A stretch of 64,000 nucleotides of DNA, taken from Topomyia yanbarensis. Lineage: Eukaryota; Arthropoda; Insecta; Diptera; Culicidae. The notes beneath the pieces are model-generated. The model was not told the DNA's origin. It did no database searches and saw only the letters and a list, made by a program, of their open reading frames with translations. The stretch spans positions 28,947,543 through 29,011,542 of the forward strand of contig NC_080671.1 of NCBI RefSeq assembly GCF_030247195.1, in the 5' to 3' direction. Below are positions 47,181 through 59,500 of the stretch, in pieces (position 1 is the first letter of the stretch; every line of letters starts with the position of its first letter). The position numbers and the translations under genes were made by a program.

Positions 47181-47783
47181 ACCTGTTTTAATCCACCTAG
47201 CGGTGCAATTGTGCCTTTCTCATTTCTCTAAACTATGGCACGGAGGCTTTTTATGTTCAACATAATTGTGGAAATGTCCATTACATACTTAGTACACTTT
47301 GCACTTATACACAATGGCATGCCAGCCACGAACTTGATGAGCTACGTGTCGACGGTGAAACACTTGAAACAAAAAAATATCATACTCCATTAGCCTAATC
47401 AGCATTAGATCAATGTTATCTGCTTGCTAACTCATTTTGTCATGCGGGGGTGGGTATGTGAGGAGGGCGAAAGTCCCATGAACGAACGACTTCCCAGCTT
47501 AAATTGGTATGCTTTGTGATATAGTGGTGGTTTAAAGATGATGTGGTTGAAAGGGAGGGGTATGAGGGCTGGATGGGGTGGTGGTCTGAGGGGTGATTTA
47601 AAGAGATTTTTAAAGGAGGGGAGTGAACAGTAGAGGGGGGGGGGTGTAACCCCTCTCCGTAAACCATCAACTACGCCCCTGTTAAAATCCAGAAACCTTA
47701 TGCGAGTCGAAAAAAAATTTGCCGGGGTTAGGTTGACGTTTTTCAGAGTGATTGCATAACCTTTCTATATGAGAAAGGCAAAA
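47181..47783 (+). mobile_element. MITE-like repeat, second copy of the 21214-21808 family
   Basis: It runs from 'acctgttttaatccacctag' to 'tatatgagaaaggcaaaa' and matches 21214-21808 in inverse through all landmarks. It was inserted into hAT copy 2; copy 1 has the uninterrupted site near 43920. Confidence 0.8.
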
Positions 47784-48281
47784 ATGTGCCAAAATCCAAA
47801 AAAGTGAATCGTAGTCAAATTTTTTTTCGAGTTTGCATCAAATCTCGACGTTTCATGCACCTTGAACACATTTAGCATCAAAAATAAAAATTCAGTTTTT
47901 AATTTTTCCTATAGTTTATATGAGAAATGTCTGTGTGGCCGCACTCTGAAACCCGTAATTCCGGAACCAGAATTCCGATCGATCCAAAATTCAATAGCAG
48001 CCGATGGGAAGGTTGCACCTTTCATTTGAGACTAAGTTTGGGCAAATCGGTCCAGCCATCTCTGAGAAAAATGAGTGACATTATTTGACACATACGCACA
48101 TACATACACACACATGCACACACATACACACACACATACATACATACACACACACATACAGACTTTTTCCGATCTCGACGAACTGAGTCGAATGGGATAT
48201 GACACTCGGCCCTCCGGGCCGGGATTAGGTTGACGTTTTTCAGAGTGATTGCATAACCTTTCTATATGAGAAAGGCAAAAC
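47784..48281 (+). mobile_element. Dispersed repeat with CA-rich tract sharing its 3' end with its neighbour
   Basis: It contains 'gaaacccgtaattccggaac' (about 47950), a CA/TA-rich tract (48080-48165), 'cgacgaactgagtcgaatgg' and 'acactcggccctccgggcc'. Its last ~55 bp, from 'attaggttgacgtttttcag' to 'gagaaaggcaaaa', repeat the last ~55 bp of the preceding element almost exactly. Inverse relative at 11395-12010. Confidence 0.75.
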
Positions 48282-50040
48282 GTAGTTTTTTACACTTTGG
48301 GAGTTTTTTAATACCTCTTCGACAGTTTTGGTGACTACGAAAAGCACCATTTTTGCCAATAGGAAAACTAAATATTAAAAGAATGTACAAAAGAGCTAAA
48401 AACAACAAAATTAACCAAATAAATTAATTTCAATTGTCAAAAAATGTTTATTCAAAAAAAACCAAAACGAAACCTATAAAAATTGATAAAAGAAAACAGG
48501 AAACTAGAAAAACATATTGCGAAGATTAAAGAAAGTAGGAAAATTTTAAGAATCAATGAAAATGAAAAAAACACTACCGAAAACTTTATTATAAAAATGC
48601 ATAAAACTGAAAAACTCGATAAATCAAGAATAATAAAATTTATTTAACATTAAAAACAAGACATATTAAAAGCAATAGAAAAAGTAAACGAAACGTTAAA
48701 AATGCATAAAATTAGAGGAGTGTATATAAAAGACAAGAATAAAATAACCATAGAGAAATTAAAAAAATGGACGAGCTGGAAAATTTTGAAAACTGTAAAA
48801 ATGGAATGATGAAAAGACGAAAAAGTAAAGAAAATTGGAGGTATTGAACAAAAACGGAGCAAACTGGCAAAATGGAAAACAAAAAGTAGTAGAAAAAAAA
48901 TCAGAACTATAGAACTATAGAAACACAAAAAATGAAGAAATTAACACGAAGAAAATGAATAAAATAGATTAAATTATTTAAAGAATAGAAAAAACACTAG
49001 AAATGAAATTTGAAATAAATTCAAACAACGAACTTAATGTAAAATGAAGAAAAAGTGCGCATAGTGTCAAAAAAAGGCAAATTATATGTTTTTTTTTAGG
49101 AAAATAAAATCAATGTAAACGTATAGAAAAATGGTCAACAGAAAAAGTACTTTCAAAAAAGGTTAAATGGAAACAATGAAGAAATAACAATAACGAATTA
49201 AATCTTAAGAAAAAGGCATAAGAATAAATAAAATTATATTAAATAAACAATGGGAAAAATAAAATTGCGAAAAACGGAAAGCTTAAAACTAGAACATAAC
49301 GAACAAAATAGGAGAAAGATAAAACATTACACGATAAGACAAATTGGAATGAATTTGAATAAGTGAAATTGCTTTTGGGAATGCAAAAAAAATATAGAAT
49401 GCGGGAAATAGAAAAAAGCTATGATAAGAATGAATGTAGTAAATAGAAAAATTCTAAAAATTAGATGGAATGACAAAAGAAACAAATAAAAAAGAAGGGT
49501 ATTATAATATGAAACAATAAGAAAAATAAAATAACGAAAGCAGAATTTTCTCGAAAAATTGCGAATAAAATGAAATAACAGAGAAAAAACTATAAATTAA
49601 AGTAAGTGATAGTGATAGCAATAGAAAAAAGCAAAAGTAAGGAACGTAAAAAGATGAATAAAAAAAAAGTATGGAAATAGACAAAAAAGGCAGAATCTCA
49701 AAATTGTAGAAATACAAATACAATTTTCAAGTTGTAAAAATAGATCAATGAAATTTTAACAAAATAAAAAAAAATCCAAGTAGGAAGAAAAAAATGGGAA
49801 AAAATGAGACACATGGATCAAATTCAAATAAGGGTTAAGGTTGGATTTTACGCTATGCTTGTTTCGAAAACATTCATAATCCTATAAAAACATGAATATT
49901 TTTTTATTTGTGTTGGTATGTTAGCACAACTTGTAACCGATTTCTAGTAAATAGCTCCAAAACGAAAAGATTTTGTATGCGGATTTAACTTGCTACATTA
50001 GTTAGCTAAACTTGCTAACTAGTTGATTTAGTTTGGTAGC

Positions 50041-51222
50041 AGAGTTGGCATATAAAATTCAAAACAAAACTATTAGCACTATACTCGTCATGAAAGGGGC
50101 TTGTTGTGTACGCAATTTGCTGTTATAATGAAAATGTTGATAAAAAGCCGTATTTGAAAGAATTGTTAAACGTATTTATTTTTTTTTTTTCATCCCTGGC
50201 CTCTTGCAAGGGAGAATTGCTAGTCGAAAATCGCCAAAAAGCTACGTCATTTTAGTACGACACTTTGACAAAAATGTTTCAGTATCATCTCGTATTTCAA
50301 TATGATTTTTTATGGATTTTGTAACAATGAACGGTAAACCAAATATATTAGATTTTAAATTGAAATTTTTGGATTAATTTCAAATTCTTTTGGTATATCA
50401 AGAGTTTTTGATGACTCATTTGACCAATTGTGCTCTCAAATAGAGGTAGGGTTAAAGCCTCTAGTGGTACTTTGACCAGCAGAGTTTTACTGAGCAGGAA
50501 ATAGACTTTAAGAGACACGTGGGTTCACGTTGAAATCAATTAGAATTTCGAAGTAAAGTGATCACTCGACAGAATTTTGGAGCACTTCCATTGCTTTTTA
50601 TTGTATAAAACGCTTAAAAACAAATAAATATGCACTGTTTTATTTCATATGTAGATCGTGGCACTAGAGGAAAAATATCTTATTTTCTTCACATTCACCG
50701 TAGAGTGTAATGTTTTGGTAAAACACTTCACCTTTCTGTGCCATTCACATTTTGTTGTATGTTTTTGCATTTGTTAACAGTTTTGTTGATATAGTTGGGT
50801 GTAGTACTTTGCCTCCACGGATATTCACAAAGAATTTAAAAGCACCAGCTACTCTTGCTGTGAAGGATAACCCGAGCGAGCTTTGCTCTGCTCCTCAGTA
50901 AACAAACACGGGGTGTGAAATCGCACTTCAGTTTTTTTTCTAGAATCTTTGTGAGGAACATTGATCCATTGAAGCGAAGGTTCAGTGGGGTAAAGTAAAC
51001 CCAAATGGCATTTTTAAAATAATATTCGTCAACGCCAAAAGGGGCCCTCCTTAACAACTAGGGCCTGCAACCCGAGGATGATATTTATGAGGACTGGTCG
51101 CGGGACGGTTCCTGGTAATGAAAAGGGCAACGCAATATTGCAAAATAATCTAGTGGATTCTTCCGGGCGAATTCGTATTTACCTGAACGAAGAGACGGAG
51201 TTCGCCCAAAAAACGGTGTGGC
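50041..51222. mobile_element. Approximately 1.2-kb unclassified insertion in hAT copy 2
   Basis: Copy 1 reads straight through the site ('ggtagcaaccttaagcc' in inverse near 41315), so 50041-51222 is extra. The ends, 'cagagttggcata' and, inward from the right, 'tagggttgccaca', are similar over 13 bp, suggesting terminal repeats, but I could not fit a clean target duplication. The right half is less AT-rich; a 73-codon minus frame at 50836-51057 has no recognisable motif. Confidence 0.55.
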
Positions 51223-51439
51223 AACCCTAAGCAGGGTTTTTTCTTTCAATAATTACTCTCGATACTAATCCAGCGCTTTCGAAGATTGGAAATTCAATAA
51301 ATCAAAAAAATCAAATTCATATTGGGGAAATTTGAAGACAACCTCATGACTTCTAATCAAACCATTTAATAGTTTAACCTTAACAAGTCTGATCAGAATT
51401 TTGTTTCGAGTCTATTTTAACCTTAAGGTCATTCGCTTC

Positions 51440-51560
51440 TTCATTCAGGTTAAGAGTTTTCCTATAAAAAATCTCTATTCCTGTGTGAAGAGTTGGGATT
51501 CGAACCCAGATGAGCTGCGTACATGACATTCAATGTACAAATTCCGCTATGCCCGCTCGA
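51440..51560 (-). repeat. tRNA-like SINE core inside the hAT element, copy 2
   Basis: On the minus strand 'ctgggttcgaatcccaa' (51493-51509) is a near-canonical B box within a T-arm-like hairpin. It is preceded by 'catagcggaatttgtacatt' as possible A-box region and followed by the 'gaatgaccttaaggttaaaa' tail. It is the counterpart of 40965-41110. Confidence 0.55.
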
Positions 51561-51818
51561 GTCTGATCTTGTTTCGATGCGAGATTTACGTTAATAGAAA
51601 CATAGTTGATATCAAATTTGCAGTAGTTTAGAATTTTCGCCATTCTAGTTACCTCATACACAAGATATTGAATTTTTAATTGTACTCTCAAAAAAATTTT
51701 TGTCGAGAAAGTATTTGTCAAAATTTTAGTTTCTGTTAAAAATCCGGGCCCCCTTCAGAACTCCGGGCCCGGGGGAAACACCCCGGTCCCCCCCCCTCTC
51801 GGCGGCCCTGCTTGTATG

Positions 51819-54800
51819 TTATTCCACTGAATGTAGTCCACTTTGTTCAACAAGTTTCAGCAACTTCGACTAGAAAATTATGTTAAGGAGCAAACGTATA
51901 TGAACAAAGGAAGATTGTCATTCGTACATAGGACATTTCCACATATTTATTTAGTATTGTTTGAACAGAATTTTGACATTCTGCTTGGTTACTGTGATAT
52001 AGCGAGAAACGTGCTGAGAAATTTTTAATTTTTTGCTTCAAATGACTGTGTCTGAGGATTGGCTAAAATTATCCTGATGCATAAGATGTTTTTATATGTA
52101 AAACTATCTGAGAAACACAATGGCATAATCATTTTCAAAACAAAAATGCTCGAATTGTGAGAAAAATGCAATTTTAGTTTTCAACTGGAAATATAGCATA
52201 TTTGGCAACACTGTATCCAAAAATAACTATTTTTTCTAGATTCCCTGACTCATTTACTTCAAAATGCATCTCACCGTTTGTTTGTAGACCAAATGAAGCC
52301 AAAGATATGAATAAAAGTTAATAATTGATGATTTTTTTCTATGGAAAATTTTCCATGCACGATTATGACACGCTATACAAATTTTGTCATCAATACACAC
52401 CTATGACACGTGTGAGTGCGACTTTTGTTTACATTCATAGTAAAAACTCACAACATAGTCAACCGATCTTTGAAATATTTGAGATATTAATACAGAATAG
52501 ATAAAAGCATCAATTGTCTTCTTTGAATTGTTTATTCCATTTATAAGATTCAAGATATTCAATTTCAAACTTTAAAAATCGTATTTCTCGAAATGTGCAA
52601 AATGGCGCTTGTCATAAGATAGCACAACAGCGACGAGTTATAACTATACCTACATGACTCTCGATTACAATCAGAGTCAAGAAATCAAGAAACATTGAAT
52701 TATGCGAACCCGGAAAACCGACAATTTACATTTTTATACATCCACATACACAAGTGATCATTTTCTATTATTTATCATTCATTATTCCTTCGAGGTATCA
52801 AACAATCTATATCCGCATCTGGAAGCACTATTCCTATCCAATAAGATTATTCTTAAATCAAAATACCAACAGTAAACAATGCTATGCCCCAAGAGAAATC
52901 TATACAATAGCAAAAACCAACACGGACGAGGAAGACGCAAACGCAGGAAGCCACTGTTTGACGAAGGGTTCCTCCTTCAGTGTCATAAATCTTACTGCTT
53001 TGAAACCAACCGATACAAGAAACATCTGGCATCGGCTGCAACTGCAACATCGCATAATATCTCAAACAAAGTGTGTGTGTGTTTGTTTGGAAAATACTGA
53101 ACCTCGTCCCAAACCATATGTTTGCTGCAGCGTGCGAGGATAATTGGACAACCGAACCGAACTTTCTGACACTTTCGGTTGGACCTTTGACGACCCTCGC
53201 GCGTCCCGTTACTTGTTTCAAGGGTAATAAATTTGAATATCGTCCCACCAAATGAAGGTAATTTATGTTTTGCTTGGGTGGGCTATGAGCGTTATGAGCT
53301 GGTGAATGATAATTACACACGAAGGTTAGTACCTGGAACAAGATAAATATTGACTTAATGCACTTAATTGCATCCGAGAGTCGTTTTGTGATGAGCAATT
53401 GATGGTTTAGCAAGTCGTCAAAAAGGAAGACCAAAAAAAAACGAACAAGCGATTGACGAGCTTTTGATGAGTTGTTTTTTTTATCGTTGGTTGTTATTTA
53501 TCGGCTTGGTTAAGGAGTTTATTTACATTTTGAAACCTTCATTTAGGTGACGTGATGGCAAATTACCGAGTGTGAAATTAGCTGGAACGTTTATAATCAT
53601 TCCGCTTCAAAGGCGTTTTTCTTTCGGGATTTCAACTCCTAAAGCGTTGCTCGGTATTGCATTCCTACTCTACATAATTACAGTGCAGTGAATTTCCGAT
53701 TCGACGGTAAGTACCTACAGCAACAACCACTCTGTCAATTCTGTCAATGTCAACTGTCAACGGATTATACAAATAATCCGAACTATCCCTCTTTCCGGCG
53801 TAATCGATCTGAAATTCCAAACGGTCCCCGATCGATTATGTATAAGTTCAAAGCTAGCGTAATCGAGAGCTGGGATCTTGCATCAGATTAAAATCCGACA
53901 TCCCGGCGGCGTATTGTTTTGCCACCCGGTTAGACTGTGTACCGAATCATAAAAGTACAGTTTCACAATTTCACATGCACAAGCCTCTCTCTCTTTCTGT
54001 GACCGATTCAGCCGAACGAACAAAAAATCTGAGCTCGACTCCACTGCAGTGGGACACAAACCCGGGGACCACCGAACTGTGTCAACTGCAGCGGAAAATC
54101 TATTTGACTTTTAAATTCAGCGCGCCCCTCGTTGCTGGATTCGATTCGAGCCTTTGAAATGTAATTGATATCGAGTTCCAGAAGTTTTCGATTCCGTCTG
54201 GCTCCCTTCCACTTCTAAGGAGGAGTCTTAAAAGCACAAGCAATTAGCATTTGATTTTAATTTCAAATCTCTGACCGACGACCGAAGACCGGCGGGGATA
54301 AAGCTTTCCACTGGGTAGTCGTCTTTCGTCAACTCGTATGCGGCGGGTTGTAGCAAAGGCCACACTACCGAAAACGATCGAAGGCCCGACCCAGGAAAAA
54401 GAAAACCATTCCAGGTGGGCCCATGCATCACTAATTATGATTCAGTCTGCCTCTTCTCGGCTTCATTCATCGCAGCAAGCGTTGTTTCGATATTTAATTA
54501 CCAAACGAGTGCTGAGCTGAGCGAGACTGTGAACGGGACAAGAAGTTTAGCAATTGTAGATCTGTTTATAGGTTATAATTTAATTACGGGTTATTTACAC
54601 TTCCGGTGCCGAAATGGTTCTCACGATTTTTAAAGAGAAATTATTGTGAAACTGAGTATTGAAGGAAATGAATGAAAAAGTAAGATTTGAGGTGATTTCC
54701 AATCGTGAATTCTAAGGTCAGTTTAGGCCACACGACATATGAGCTATTGGACGACGGAGAACGAAATTTCGTGATTGATTCAATCTCAATTGATGCGACT

Positions 54801-55980
54801 TGTTGAGATATTTCTGTTGTCTCGTTTCACGTTTGGGCCGCGCCATCAAAAATGAACCAATAGTTAAGCGAAAAAGATGTGCTGATGGATGGGGCGGGCA
54901 AGTGTACCGCAAGTACCATACCATTATCCGTAAATTGATATTTTCTCCATCCCGCCTTACTTGCGACACATTCAAAGTACTTCGGGTAAAGTATCTCAAA
55001 GTACGCGCATTATCACATCACTTGTGTGGTCCGAATTACCGGCCACTCGAAGAAGAAGCCTTTGTTTCCAGCCGACCGACGGTCAAACGATGTGTGAGAA
55101 TAATACTTTTAGACCCCGCAACGGCTTAGTTTCAATCCAAGCAACCGGCCTCATCGCTGGACAACCCCGGCCCAAATCCCATGTTGCCATTATTCAATTA
55201 TCCGCATCTTCACCTTTCTCCAATGAAGGTTGATGCGATTTGTCAGCGCATACTGCCTGCGAAAAGTGTGTTGTCACTGAAGAAAGAAAAAAACTGACAT
55301 TTGAGTATAACCGTTTCGTGAACGTCGGATAACAGGCGGCGCCAATTGCACGCCTAGGTCTTTTGTAATCAATTAAGGTTATGTCACTTGCCACCACGTA
55401 GACAAACCAACTTGTTCGATCGAACAACTGGCAATTATCGGTTCGCAGTCAGTTCCAGTGTGGGGCTAGACTAGCGACGAGATAAACGTTGTCTGATTCA
55501 GATCGGGGTGGCTGGCTGGCGGTAAAAATTAGCGTTTGGCACGCAGCTGAACTGATATCTGCCAACAAGTGGTTTCATAATTAAATGCGAAATTGTTGCA
55601 CGCTGGTCCGATGACGACGATGGCGGACCAATCATCGATTGTATAGGGACGATGGTGCAAGCACGCTCTACGAGAGATAAGTGACCCCGGTCATGCGTGG
55701 CAATTATGGCTTGAGGAATCGAAATGACAGATATTACATGTCGCAATGCGTGCTCCAGAATCAGCCGGCTATTATTAGTGGTCGTTCTTCGAAGACAGAT
55801 AAGTGTCGGTTATGTTCGTGGCTGATTCATAAGCTTGCATTTGAATAGTATCTGAGCGTAATTGTAGGAAGGAAACTGTTCCGGGCACCATTGTGAATCA
55901 GCTTCACTCGGCTGTTGATTATTTGTTTCTTGGGCTTGGAATGCTGCTTTAAAGAATAACCAGGACACTATAAAGTTCAA
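51819..55980. other. Gene-free stretch, mostly unique-looking sequence
   Basis: No match to the repeats elsewhere in the window. 52.8-55.9 kb has balanced base composition with several overlapping frames on both strands, the longest 193 codons (52853-53434, minus) and 129 codons (52754-53143, plus). None has a recognisable domain and they are mutually antisense. Possibly an intron or regulatory region of the gene whose exon lies at 63934-64000. Confidence 0.4.
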
Positions 55981-55984
55981 CAAA

Positions 55985-56178
55985 AATTCTCCGATTCTAG
56001 ATTCTCGGTTTTCGATCTTAGCTTCTCGAGTCTCAATTTTTCAGTTCTGGATCCTCTATTTTTGACTTTTGGAACTCGATCCTCGATTTTCGATCTTCGG
56101 TTTTCGAATCCGGCCTCTGGTTTCTCGATTACCGATTCTTAACTCTGGATTACCTATTTTGAGTTCTCAATTCTCGAT
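55985..56178 (+). repeat. Degenerate GATTCTC-like satellite, left flank
   Basis: 'gattctagattctcggtttt', 'cgatcctcgattttcgatct' and similar: diverged copies of the 7-bp GATTCTC unit that is nearly perfect at 63236-63735. It ends at the assembly gap. Confidence 0.75.
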
Positions 56179-56678
56179 NNNNNNNNNNNNNNNNNNNNNN
56201 NNNNNNNNNNNNNNNNNNNNNNNNNNNNNNNNNNNNNNNNNNNNNNNNNNNNNNNNNNNNNNNNNNNNNNNNNNNNNNNNNNNNNNNNNNNNNNNNNNNN
56301 NNNNNNNNNNNNNNNNNNNNNNNNNNNNNNNNNNNNNNNNNNNNNNNNNNNNNNNNNNNNNNNNNNNNNNNNNNNNNNNNNNNNNNNNNNNNNNNNNNNN
56401 NNNNNNNNNNNNNNNNNNNNNNNNNNNNNNNNNNNNNNNNNNNNNNNNNNNNNNNNNNNNNNNNNNNNNNNNNNNNNNNNNNNNNNNNNNNNNNNNNNNN
56501 NNNNNNNNNNNNNNNNNNNNNNNNNNNNNNNNNNNNNNNNNNNNNNNNNNNNNNNNNNNNNNNNNNNNNNNNNNNNNNNNNNNNNNNNNNNNNNNNNNNN
56601 NNNNNNNNNNNNNNNNNNNNNNNNNNNNNNNNNNNNNNNNNNNNNNNNNNNNNNNNNNNNNNNNNNNNNNNNNNNNNN
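56179..56678. other. Assembly gap, 500 N
   Basis: Exactly 500 ambiguous bases, a usual placeholder for a gap of unknown size, lying inside the satellite block. The real satellite is therefore longer than shown. Confidence 0.98.
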
Positions 56679-58630
56679 AAAAATTCAAAAATTCAAAAAT
56701 TCAAAAATTCAAAAATTCAAAAATTCAAAAATTCAAAAATTCAAAAATTCAAAAATTCAAAAATTCAAAAATTCAAAAATTCAAAAATTCAAAAATTCAA
56801 AAATTCAAAAATTCAAAAATTCAAAAATTCAAAAATTCAAAAATTCAAAAATTCAAAAATTCAAAAATTCAAAAATTCAAAAATTCAAAAATTCAAAAAT
56901 TCAAAAATTCAAAAATTCAAAAATTCAAAAATTCAAAAATTCAAAAATTCAAAAATTCAAAAATTCAAAAATTCAAAAATTCAAAAATTCAAAAATTCAA
57001 AAATTCAAAAATTCAAAAATTCAAAAATTCAAAAATTCAAAAATTCAAAAATTCAAAAATTCAAAAATTCAAAAATTCAAAAATTCAAAAATTCAAAAAT
57101 TCAAAAATTCAAAAATTCAAAAATTCAAAAATTCAAAAATTCAAAAATTCAAAAATTCAAAAATTCAAAAATTCAAAAATTCAAAAATTCAAAAATTCAA
57201 AAATTCAAAAATTCAAAAATTCAAAAATTCAAAAATTCAAAAATTCAAAAATTCAAAAATTCAAAAATTCAAAAATTCAAAAATTCAAAAATTCAAAAAT
57301 TCAAAAATTCAAAAATTCAAAAATTCAAAAATTCAAAAATTCAAAAATTCAAAAATTCAAAAATTCAAAAATTCAAAAATTCAAAAATTCAAAAATTCAA
57401 AAATTCAAAAATTCAAAAATTCAAAAATTCAAAAATTCAAAAATTCAAAAATTCAAAAATTCAAAAATTCAAAAATTCAAAAATTCAAAAATTCAAAAAT
57501 TCAAAAATTCAAAAATTCAAAAATTCAAAAATTCAAAAATTCAAAAATTCAAAAATTCAAAAATTCAAAAATTCAAAAATTCAAAAATTCAAAAATTCAA
57601 AAATTCAAAAATTCAAAAATTCAAAAATTCAAAAATTCAAAAATTCAAAAATTCAAAAATTCAAAAATTCAAAAATTCAAAAATTCAAAAATTCAAAAAT
57701 TCAAAAATTCAAAAATTCAAAAATTCAAAAATTCAAAAATTCAAAAATTCAAAAATTCAAAAATTCAAAAATTCAAAAATTCAAAAATTCAAAAATTCAA
57801 AAATTCAAAAATTCAAAAATTCAAAAATTCAAAAATTCAAAAATTCAAAAATTCAAAAATTCAAAAATTCAAAAATTCAAAAATTCAAAAATTCAAAAAT
57901 TCAAAAATTCAAAAATTCAAAAATTCAAAAATTCAAAAATTCAAAAATTCAAAAATTCAAAAATTCAAAAATTCAAAAATTCAAAAATTCAAAAATTCAA
58001 AAATTCAAAAATTCAAAAATTCAAAAATTCAAAAATTCAAAAATTCAAAAATTCAAAAATTCAAAAATTCAAAAATTCAAAAATTCAAAAATTCAAAAAT
58101 TCAAAAATTCAAAAATTCAAAAATTCAAAAATTCAAAAATTCAAAAATTCAAAAATTCAAAAATTCAAAAATTCAAAAATTCAAAAATTCAAAAATTCAA
58201 AAATTCAAAAATTCAAAAATTCAAAAATTCAAAAATTCAAAAATTCAAAAATTCAAAAATTCAAAAATTTAAAAATTTAAAAATTCAAAAATTCAAAAAT
58301 TCAAAAATTCAAAAATTCAAAAATTCAAAAATTCAAAAATTCAAAAATTCAAAAATTCAAAAATTCAAAAATTCAAAAATTCAAAAATTCAAAAATTCAA
58401 AAATTCAAAAATTCAAAAATTCAAAAATTCAAAAATTCAAAAATTCAAAAATTCAAAAATTCAAAAATTCAAAAATTCAAAAATTCAAAAATTCAAAAAT
58501 TCAAAAATTCAAAAATTCAAAAATTTAAAAATTCAAAAATTTAAAAATTCAATAATTCAAAAATTCAAAAATTCAAAAATTCAAAAATTCAAAAATTCAA
58601 AAATTCAAAAATTCAAAAATTCAAAAATTC
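56679..58630. repeat. (AAAAATTC)n satellite array, about 244 copies
   Basis: An almost perfect 8-bp tandem repeat with rare C-to-T changes (about 58268, 58276, 58523, 58539). Since 8 is not a multiple of 3 and no register contains a stop on this strand, it yields a false open frame of hundreds of codons repeating 'KFKNSKIQ'. Confidence 0.97.
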
Positions 58631-59500
58631 GAAAATTTGAGAATTCGAAAATTCGAAATTTCGAAATTTCGAAATTTCGAAATTTCGAAATTTCGAAATT
58701 TCGAAATTTCGAAATTTCGAAATTTCGAAATTTCGGAAAATCGAAAATTCGAAAATTCGAAATTTCGAAAATTCGAAAATTCGAAAATTCGAAAATTCGA
58801 AAATTCGAAAATTCGAAAATTCAAAAATTCGAAAGTTCGAAAATTCGAAAATTCGAAAATTCGAAAATTCGAAAATTCGAAAATTCGAAAATTCGAAAAT
58901 TCGAAAATTCGAAAATTCGAAAATTCGAAAATTCGAAAATTCGAAAATTCGAAAATTCGAAAATTCGAAAATTCGAAAATTCGAAAATTCGAAAATTCGA
59001 AAATTCGAAAATTCGAAAATTCGAAAATTCGATAATTCGAAAATTCGAAAATTCGAAAATTCGAAAATTCGAAAATTCGAAAATTCGAAAATTCGAAAAT
59101 TCGAAAATTCAAAAATTCAAAAATTCGAAAATTCGAAAATTCGAAAATTCGAAAATTCGAAAATTCGAAAATTCGAAAATTCGAAAATTCGAAAATTCGA
59201 AAATTCGAAAATTCGAAAATTCGAAAATTCGAAAATTCGAAAATTCGAAAATTCGAAAATTCGAAAATTCGAAAATTCGAAAATTCGAAAATTCGAAAAT
59301 TCGAAAATTCGAAAATTCGAAAATTCGAAAATTCGAAAATTCGAAAATTCGAAAATTCGAAAATTCGAAAATTCGAAAATTCAAAAATTCAAAAATTCAA
59401 AAATTCAAAAATTCGAAAATTCGAAAATTCGAAAATTCGAAAATTCGAAAATTCGAAAATTCGAAAATTCGAAAATTCGAAAATTCGAAAATTCGAAAAT
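58631..59500. repeat. (GAAATTTC)n and (GAAAATTC)n satellite arrays, block 1
   Basis: A junction at 58621-58655 ('aaaattcgaaaatttgagaa') opens a short array of the self-complementary 8-mer GAAATTTC (about 58656-58735). GAAAATTC repeats follow to about 59500, with brief AAAAATTC interruptions at 59109-59125 and 59382-59412. Open frames on both strands are repeat products. Confidence 0.95.

Larger units (their letters stand above)
46820..51810 (+). mobile_element. CAGGGCCGC hAT element, copy 2, 4,991 bp with nested insertions
   Basis: The left end is CAGGGCCGCAGAGAGAAAAT; the right end read inward is CAGGGCCGCCGAGAG followed by a G-run and CCCGGGCCCGG, echoing the left GCGGGCCCGG. A perfect 8-bp duplication CTTGTATG flanks it (46812-46819 and 51811-51818). 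After removing the nested TA MITE, the double repeat at 47181-48281 and the insertion at about 50041-51222, the core is about 2.5 kb and matches copy 1 in inverse. The body from about 48.3 to 49.9 kb is strongly A-rich on this strand. No transposase is recognisable, so it was mobilised in trans. Confidence 0.92.

Noticed and set aside
52853..53434. 193-codon minus-strand frame
   Set aside because: It overlaps a 129-codon + frame in antisense and shows no recognisable domain or conserved-looking block. It could be revisited with RNA data.
56069..58528. 819-codon open frame on the + strand
   Set aside because: It runs through 500 N and an (AAAAATTC)n array. An 8-bp repeat without stops in any register stays open by necessity and encodes only 'KFKNSKIQ' repeats.
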